NCBI GenBank assembly: GCA_943327025.2
Contig: CALPVO020000029.1
Span: 1-13,002, forward strand
Source: Janthinobacterium lividum
GTDB lineage: Bacteria; Pseudomonadota; Gammaproteobacteria; Steroidobacterales; Steroidobacteraceae
Length of the DNA: 13,002 nt
Reading direction: 5' to 3'
Shown: piece after piece, positions 9,261 to 13,002 of the stretch
Position numbering within the stretch: position 1 is the stretch's first letter
How the letters are laid out: each line of letters opens with the position of its first letter
Program-made: the position numbers and the translations under genes
The notes under the pieces: model-generated
What the model was told of the DNA's origin: nothing
Database searches by the model: none
The model's input: only the letters and a program-made list of their open reading frames with translations

Positions 9261-10057
9261 CCCTTCTCCGGTGCCTGCGGCTGCGTGACCGCTACGGGTT
9301 CACGCGCCTCACGGGCGGCGGCAGATTGCGGAAATTCGCGTGCAAGACGCTCCCGATAAGCGGCTACTGCCGCGGCATCACCGGCCGCGGTCTCGATACG
9401 GATACCCAAGGCCAAAGCTTCCGCAGTAACAGGTGCCGCCGAAAGCAAGCGCTCGAGGAAAGCACGCGCGTTGAAAGCGTTACCCTTGGCCAACGAAATT
9501 TCCGCCAACGGCAACAAGGCGTCAGCGAAGGCGGGCTTCAACGCCAGCGCGCGACGTAGATATTGTTCGGCTTCCACGGTGCGCCCCGCGCCCCGGGCGC
9601 AAACCCCAGCGTTGGTGAGCGCTACTTCCGGGGTGCGATAGAGCGGGTTGGCAGCGGCCTGCAGGAACATCTTCTCGCCACGCGGCGCCTGGCCGCGACG
9701 GCACAGGAATACGGCGTAGTTATTCAGAATTTCCGGGTCCTGCGGGGCGAGCTTTACGGCACGTCCGTAGTGGTCGTCGGCACGCTCGGGCTGGGCGAGG
9801 CGTTCGTAGAGCAAACCGAGCGCCGTATGTACGTTCGGATCTTTCGGGTTCTGCGCGAAGGAGCGCTCCAGCACTTGCTGTGCGACCGCAAGATTGCCCT
9901 GCCGCAAGTACCCCACACCAAGCTGGACATTCGCCGTGGCGGCCGCAAGCGCTATCTGCGACGCAGACTGCGCGGCAGCAGCAGGCAGGAACAAGAGGCA
10001 CGACACGACAGGCAGCGCTAGCAAGACAACCCGGAGAGGGAACAAGAACCAGTTCAT
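9257..10057 (-). CDS. pilF: Type IV pilus biogenesis TPR protein PilF/PilW
   Basis: PilF (PilW) is the pilotin that brings the PilQ secretin to the outer membrane during type IV pilus assembly. The 266-residue product has a hydrophobic export signal (about 1-29) followed by tandem TPR units: [79 protein letters not shown] and [20 protein letters not shown]. The [11 protein letters not shown] and [17 protein letters not shown] blocks are typical of the family. I place the start at ATG 10057, which overlaps the rlmN stop in ATGA; the frame runs on upstream to 10147, but that part lies inside rlmN and lacks similarity. The signal end looks like an AAAA signal peptidase I site; a lipobox (VVSC, Cys20) is poor because hydrophobic residues follow it. 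Confidence 0.92.
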   Translation of the reverse strand: MNWFLFPLRVVLLALPVVSCLLFLPAAAAQSASQIALAAATANVQLGVGYLRQGNLAVAQQVLERSFAQNPKDPNVHTALGLLYERLAQPERADDHYGRAVKLAPQDPEILNNYAVFLCRRGQAPRGEKMFLQAAANPLYRTPEVALTNAGVCARGAGRTVEAEQYLRRALALKPAFADALLPLAEISLAKGNAFNARAFLERLLSAAPVTAEALALGIRIETAAGDAAAVAAYRERLAREFPQSAAAREAREPVAVTQPQAPEKG

Positions 10058-11184
10058 GCCGTGCCCGCCTCCACTGCTACTTGGAAGGTCTTCGTCCCGA
10101 GCCGCACCGTGGTGCGGTCTGCCACGCGTCCCACCAATTGCCCGCAAGCTGCGTCGATGTCGTCACCGCGGGTACGCCGCGTGGTGCAGGTAACCCCGTG
10201 CGTGTTCAGGTATTCGCGGAAGGCGCTGATGACCGGTGCCGGTGAGCGACGGTACTTCGTGCCGGGGAACGGGTTGAAGGGAATGAGGTTCACCTTCGCT
10301 TCACGACCGCGTAGCAACCCAACGAGCTCGCGGGCATGTTCAGGCTGGTCGTTCACGCCATCGAGCATGACGTATTCGAAAGTGATGTTGCGGCCGTTCT
10401 GCTTTTCCAGATAGTGCCAGCAGGCGGCGAGCAGATCCGCAATCTTGTGCTTGCGGTTGATGGGCACAATTTGGTCGCGCAGTGCGTCGTTCGGCGCATG
10501 CAGCGAAACGGCGAGCGCCACGTTGCATTCTTCAGCCAGACGCAGCAACTGCGGGACCAGGCCCGAGGTGGACAAGGTAACCCGACGGCGCGAGATGTCG
10601 TAGCCGAGGTCGTCCAGCAGAATCTGCATGGCCGGCACCACGGCCTTGTAGTTGGCCAGCGGTTCACCCATGCCCATGAACACGACGTTGGTGACGGCGC
10701 GCTCGCCATTCGGCCCGCGACCGAGCAACTGGTTGGCGAGGAACACCTGACCGACGATTTCGCCGGCCTCGAGATTACGGTTGAAGCCTTGCTGCGCGGT
10801 GCTGCAGAACTGGCAGTCCAGCGCGCAACCGACTTGCGAGGAAATGCAGAGGGTGCCGCGGCCGGGTTCAGGAATGAACACCATCTCCACGGCTTGCGCG
10901 GGCGCATCTTTGCTGGCGGCGCGCACGACCCACTTGCGGGTGCCGTCCGCAGAGGCCTGCTCGAGCAGCACCTCCGGCAGACGGACTTCAGCGACTTCCG
11001 CGAGCTTGGCGCGGAAGCCCTTGGCCAAGTCCGTCATCGCGTCGAAATCCGCGATGCCGGCCTTGTAGAGCCACTTCATCAATTGACGCGCCCGGAAGGG
11101 CTTTTCGCCCATTCCGGCCACGAAGGCGTCCAACTCGGCGCGTGTCAGCCCGAGCAGGTTCACCTTGGTGGCAGGCGCGTCCAT
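10054..11184 (-). CDS. rlmN: Dual-specificity RNA methyltransferase RlmN
   Basis: Radical SAM enzyme that makes 2-methyladenosine at A2503 of 23S rRNA and A37 of some tRNAs. The 376-residue product carries the cluster motif CALDCQFC with cysteines at 120, 124 and 127, an N-terminal helical RNA-binding domain (about 8-100), GMGEPLANY (SAM-binding region), the [10 protein letters not shown] block and the C-terminal [18 protein letters not shown], which contains the methyl-carrying cysteine at about 347. Cys113 just upstream of the cluster motif is part of the usual [10 protein letters not shown] block. The ATG at 11184 lies 20 nt after the ndk stop and has no strong Shine-Dalgarno, so it may depend on translation from ndk. 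It depends on iron-sulfur supply, for which the iscA and iscS-like genes lie upstream. Confidence 0.97.
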   Translation of the reverse strand: MDAPATKVNLLGLTRAELDAFVAGMGEKPFRARQLMKWLYKAGIADFDAMTDLAKGFRAKLAEVAEVRLPEVLLEQASADGTRKWVVRAASKDAPAQAVEMVFIPEPGRGTLCISSQVGCALDCQFCSTAQQGFNRNLEAGEIVGQVFLANQLLGRGPNGERAVTNVVFMGMGEPLANYKAVVPAMQILLDDLGYDISRRRVTLSTSGLVPQLLRLAEECNVALAVSLHAPNDALRDQIVPINRKHKIADLLAACWHYLEKQNGRNITFEYVMLDGVNDQPEHARELVGLLRGREAKVNLIPFNPFPGTKYRRSPAPVISAFREYLNTHGVTCTTRRTRGDDIDAACGQLVGRVADRTTVRLGTKTFQVAVEAGTA

Positions 11185-11197
11185 GGTGAAGCCAGCG

Positions 11198-11213
11198 ACG
11201 CGCTTCAGCGCGT
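11198..11213 (-). repeat. 7-bp inverted repeat enclosing the ndk stop codon
   Basis: Read on the minus strand, ACGCGCT and AGCGCGT are perfect inverted arms with only GA between them; as RNA it would fold as a 6-bp stem with a UGAA tetraloop that contains the ndk stop codon TGA (11207-11205). No T-tract follows. It lies in the 20-nt gap before rlmN, so it overlaps the region where rlmN initiation would be controlled. Confidence 0.55.
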
Positions 11214-11636
11214 GCGCGGGCAGAGCTCCGTTTCGCTGAAGAAGAACGCGATTTCACGCGCCGCGTTCTCGAGGCTGTCCGAGCCATGGGAAACGTTTTC
11301 TTCGATGCTGTCGGCGAGGTCGGCGCGGATGGTGCCCGGCGCGGCCTTCTTCGGGTCGGTGGCGCCCATGAGGTCGCGGTGGACGGCCACGGCGTTCTCG
11401 CCCTCGAGCACGGTGATCATCACGGGGCCCGAGGTCATGTAGGCGCAGAGGTCCTTGTAGAACGGACGCGCCGCATGGACGGCGTAGAAGGCACCGGCCT
11501 GAGCGGGGGTGAGGTGGGCCATGCGCGCCGCGACAATCTTCAGGCCGCCCTTCTCGAAGCGGTTGTAGACATCGCCGATGACGTTCTTCTGGACGCCGTC
11601 CGGCTTGATGATGGAAATGGTGCGTTCGATAGCCAT
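11205..11636 (-). CDS. ndk: Nucleoside diphosphate kinase
   Basis: Transfers the gamma-phosphate of ATP to nucleoside diphosphates through a phosphohistidine, balancing NTP and dNTP pools. The 143-residue product matches the usual bacterial length. It shows the N-terminal [18 protein letters not shown], the [15 protein letters not shown] segment, the [16 protein letters not shown] loop, and the active-site motif [20 protein letters not shown] with the catalytic histidine at 117. The ATG at 11636 has GAGGT 4 nt upstream. It is the first gene of the minus-strand run that continues through rlmN to der. Confidence 0.98.
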   Translation of the reverse strand: MAIERTISIIKPDGVQKNVIGDVYNRFEKGGLKIVAARMAHLTPAQAGAFYAVHAARPFYKDLCAYMTSGPVMITVLEGENAVAVHRDLMGATDPKKAAPGTIRADLADSIEENVSHGSDSLENAAREIAFFFSETELCPRTR

Positions 11637-11688
11637 GGAAACCTCAACGAAAGTGAAGCAGGGTTGGGAATGGAAAACCTAGCCCGCT

Positions 11689-11717
11689 AGTGTAGCCGCC
11701 AAGCCCCAAAACACCAA
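11689..11717 (-). promoter_or_regulatory. probable promoter of the ndk-to-der operon
   Basis: On the minus strand, TTGGTG (11717-11712), a 17-bp spacer and TACACT (11694-11689, preceded by GC) form a plausible sigma70-like promoter. The start site would lie near 11682, giving a leader of about 45 nt that includes the GAGGT of ndk. It lies just downstream of the intrinsic terminator of the upstream unit, where a new promoter is expected. The -35 box is weak. Confidence 0.45.
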
Positions 11718-11732
11718 ACAAGTGATTGAAAT

Positions 11733-11768
11733 GAAAAGGAAACAAAAGGCCGGCGGCGAGCGCCGACC
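11733..11768 (-). terminator. intrinsic terminator after iscA
   Basis: On the minus strand, GGTCGGCG (11768-11761), a 5-nt loop and CGCCGGCC (11755-11748) form an 8-bp stem with one G-U pair, immediately followed by the T-rich run TTTTGTTTCCTTT (11747-11735). Stem, GC content and T-tract fit a Rho-independent terminator. It would end the iscS-like/iscA transcript about 90 nt after the iscA stop and insulate it from the ndk promoter. Confidence 0.8.
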
Positions 11769-11782
11769 AGGCGCACGCGACG

Positions 11783-11800
11783 CCCCCCCCGAGCCCCCCC
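11783..11800 (-). repeat. paired long G-runs in the iscA 3' region
   Basis: The minus strand has seven Gs (11800-11794), CTC, then eight Gs (11790-11783). They lie between the iscA stop and the terminator hairpin and would be transcribed into the iscA 3' untranslated RNA. Such runs are prone to replication slippage and sequencing error. I see no established function. Confidence 0.75.
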
Positions 11801-11808
11801 GAGAGGCA

Positions 11809-11832
11809 CCACGTGAGGCCCCACCTGAGGCC
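11809..11832. repeat. 12-bp imperfect tandem repeat
   Basis: CCACGTGAGGCC (11809-11820) is directly followed by CCACCTGAGGCC (11821-11832), differing at one base. A degraded GAGGCACC lies just upstream at 11802-11809. The tandem pair falls in the short iscA 3' untranslated region beside the G-runs, which suggests local slippage or duplication and not a gene. Confidence 0.7.
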
Positions 11833-11855
11833 TTCGGGGCAGGCAGGCAGTGCGG

Positions 11856-12179
11856 CTAGACGTTGAAACTCTCGCCGCACCCACATTCCCCTTTCGCCTG
11901 AGGGTTGTGGAAGGCAAAAGACTCGTTCAGCCCCTGTTTGCGGAAGTCGACGGTAGTGCCATCGATGAGGGCAAGGCTGGTGGGGTCCACGAAGACCTTG
12001 ACGCCCTCGGCATCGAACACCACGTCTTCCGGGTTCACGGCGTCGGCGTAGTCCACTACCCAAGCCCAGCCAGAGCAACCCGTCTTCTTGACGCCGAGGC
12101 GCAGACCCTCGCCATGACCACGGGTGGTCAGAAAGGACCGGACCCGATCGGCAGCGGCAGGGGTGAGATGGATGGCCAT
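11856..12179 (-). CDS. iscA: A-type iron-sulfur carrier IscA
   Basis: A-type carrier that delivers or receives iron-sulfur clusters. The 107-residue product aligns with E. coli IscA (107 residues) along its full length, including GLRLGVKKTGCSGWAW, PEDVVFDAEGVKVFVD, DFRKQGLNESFAFHNP and ECGCGESFNV. The three cluster cysteines are at 35, 99 and 101. The ATG at 12179 gives the family N-terminus MAIHLT and has AAGGAG 10 nt upstream; an in-frame TTG three codons earlier is too close to that site. It lies 59 nt after the iscS-like stop, presumably in the same transcript, and ends at an intrinsic terminator. hscB, hscA, fdx and iscX, which separate iscA from ndk in Pseudomonas-type isc operons, are absent here. 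Confidence 0.93.
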   Translation of the reverse strand: MAIHLTPAAADRVRSFLTTRGHGEGLRLGVKKTGCSGWAWVVDYADAVNPEDVVFDAEGVKVFVDPTSLALIDGTTVDFRKQGLNESFAFHNPQAKGECGCGESFNV

Positions 12180-12238
12180 GGTCAGCAAACTCCTTGCGGG
12201 TGGCCGGGCAGCGCGGGGGCACGCAGCACGAGCCTCGC

Positions 12239-13002
12239 TCAGCCCGCAGTGTAGCGGTTCCTGAGAGCCTTAGCGGCTTCCAGCACCGCCAGCAGGCGCG
12301 TCAATTTCTCGGCCGGGGCGTCCACCGCGGCCGCGAAAGAACGCAGCGCGGTGGCCGGGTAGGCGCCAGGGGCCACGGCTTCCGCCTCCTGCCCGGTATG
12401 GGGACCGCGTTGCCGGGAGACAAGTTCCCGTTCCAACGTTTCTGCCATCACCTCGCAGGCGCCCAACACGTGCGGGCAGCCTTGCGCCACCCAGCGCACC
12501 CGCATGCCGCCATGGCCGTCGCTACCCGCACGGAACGTCACGATTGTACGGGAAGCGGCCTCCGCGGCCGTGCCCTCAGCCCAGGCCGCGGGCCCGCCTT
12601 CCAGCGGCGAATCAGCCCAGGCGCGCAATGGCGCAGTCAGCCAGCCACGCAGCCGCCGCGAATGCTGGCCTGCAGGGTCCTGCGAGCGCGGCAGGCCATC
12701 GGCGAGCGACACGCGCGTACCCGGGGCCAGCGCCGTGCCCGCCGCCAGCGCACGCAATCGGGTAACCACGCGGGCCAGATGCCGCGCCAATTCATCCACC
12801 TCCACGTCGCGGGTGTTCCAGCCAAAACTCACGCGCAGCGTGGCCTCGGCGCGTGCGTCGTCGTGTCCTAGCGCGCGCAACACCGCCGAAGGCTCGCGAC
12901 CCACGCTGCTGCAGGCCGCACCGCTGGCTACTGCAAAGGGCTCCATCGCCAGCAGCAGGCTTTCGCCGTCCACACCGTCGAAGGTGAGGCTGACAATGGC
13001 AG
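12239..13002 (-). CDS. IscS-type cysteine desulfurase with C-terminal IscU-like domain (5' end cut by window edge)
   Basis: Only the C-terminal part is visible; the frame is open to the edge (first complete codon at 13000-12998) and the PLP-binding domain lies outside. The first 85 visible residues match the C-terminus of IscS: DGVDGESLLLAMEP, the catalytic loop ASGAACSS with its cysteine encoded at 12913-12911, EPSAVLRALG and ATLRVSFGWNT. IscS normally ends about 75 residues after the catalytic cysteine, but this chain runs about 223 further. The extra part, after an Arg/Gly/Ala-rich linker, has TIVTFRAG..MRVRWVAQGCPHVLGACEVMAETL and near the end DAPAEKLTRLLAVLEAAKAL. These resemble IscU GCGSAIASS...VTEW and ALPPVKxHCSxLAEDAIKAA in order and spacing. 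The middle IscU cysteine is kept (codon 12478-12476); the other two are not seen. I infer a desulfurase fused to a degenerate scaffold-like domain. It is upstream of iscA. The desulfurase call is firm, the IscU-like call moderate. Confidence 0.85.
   Translation of the reverse strand, partial: AIVSLTFDGVDGESLLLAMEPFAVASGAACSSVGREPSAVLRALGHDDARAEATLRVSFGWNTRDVEVDELARHLARVVTRLRALAAGTALAPGTRVSLADGLPRSQDPAGQHSRRLRGWLTAPLRAWADSPLEGGPAAWAEGTAAEAASRTIVTFRAGSDGHGGMRVRWVAQGCPHVLGACEVMAETLERELVSRQRGPHTGQEAEAVAPGAYPATALRSFAAAVDAPAEKLTRLLAVLEAAKALRNRYTAG

Noticed and set aside
8178-9359. 393-codon plus-strand frame opposite rodZ
   Set aside because: Antisense to RodZ, Arg/Gly/His-rich, no domain and no ribosome-binding site or promoter evidence.
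10058-10147. Upstream extension of the pilF frame
   Set aside because: It lies inside rlmN, while the ATG at 10057 gives a proper signal peptide and an ATGA overlap typical of this operon.
10336-11442. 368-codon plus-strand frame opposite rlmN and ndk
   Set aside because: It crosses two strongly supported minus-strand genes and shows no recognisable domain.
11644-12222. 192-codon minus-strand frame overlapping iscA
   Set aside because: It is out of frame with the well-matched iscA and runs through the G-runs and terminator, with no domain similarity.

Overview
The window is GC-rich chromosomal DNA that looks like the core genome of a gammaproteobacterium. The gene order is the classic gammaproteobacterial guaB<>xseA divergent pair plus the ndk-rlmN-pilF-rodZ-hisS-yfgM-bamB-der run. 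A pilF/pilW gene between rlmN and rodZ, as in Pseudomonas-type genomes and not E. coli, points to a type IV pilus-bearing lineage; a Xanthomonadales-like organism is possible but not shown. I see no phage, insertion sequence, CRISPR array, tRNA or rRNA.

Layout: (1) bases 1-1440, minus strand, guaB, cut at its 3' end by the window edge by roughly its last eight codons. (2) 1441-1646, a divergent control region with a strong sigma70-like promoter for guaB, a roughly 120-nt guaB leader with hairpins, and a weaker near-leaderless promoter for xseA. (3) 1647-3664, plus strand, xseA then a yqhA-type membrane protein gene. (4) 3690-11636, minus strand, a tightly packed eight-gene run transcribed as ndk, rlmN, pilF, rodZ, hisS, yfgM, bamB, der, with ATGA/GTGA overlaps or gaps of 3-33 nt, and a plausible promoter just upstream of ndk. 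(5) 11637-11855, an intergenic stretch with an intrinsic terminator for the upstream unit, two long G-runs and a 12-bp tandem repeat. (6) 11856-13002, minus strand, iscA preceded by the 3' part of an iscS-type cysteine desulfurase gene.

The genes mostly serve nucleotide supply (guaB, ndk), translation and RNA modification (hisS, rlmN, der), DNA repair (xseA), envelope biogenesis (bamB, yfgM, rodZ, pilF) and iron-sulfur cluster assembly (iscS-like, iscA; RlmN itself needs a 4Fe-4S cluster).

No wholly new system is evident. The most unusual item is the cysteine desulfurase: its C-terminus continues about 150 residues beyond the normal end into a domain that resembles a degenerate IscU scaffold keeping only one of the three cluster cysteines, beside an iscA and without iscU, hscBA or fdx. 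Second is a recurring structure: three genes (yqhA, bamB, ndk) have their stop codon at or near the exact centre of a perfect 7-9 bp inverted repeat. Third, ispG is absent from its usual place between rodZ and hisS.
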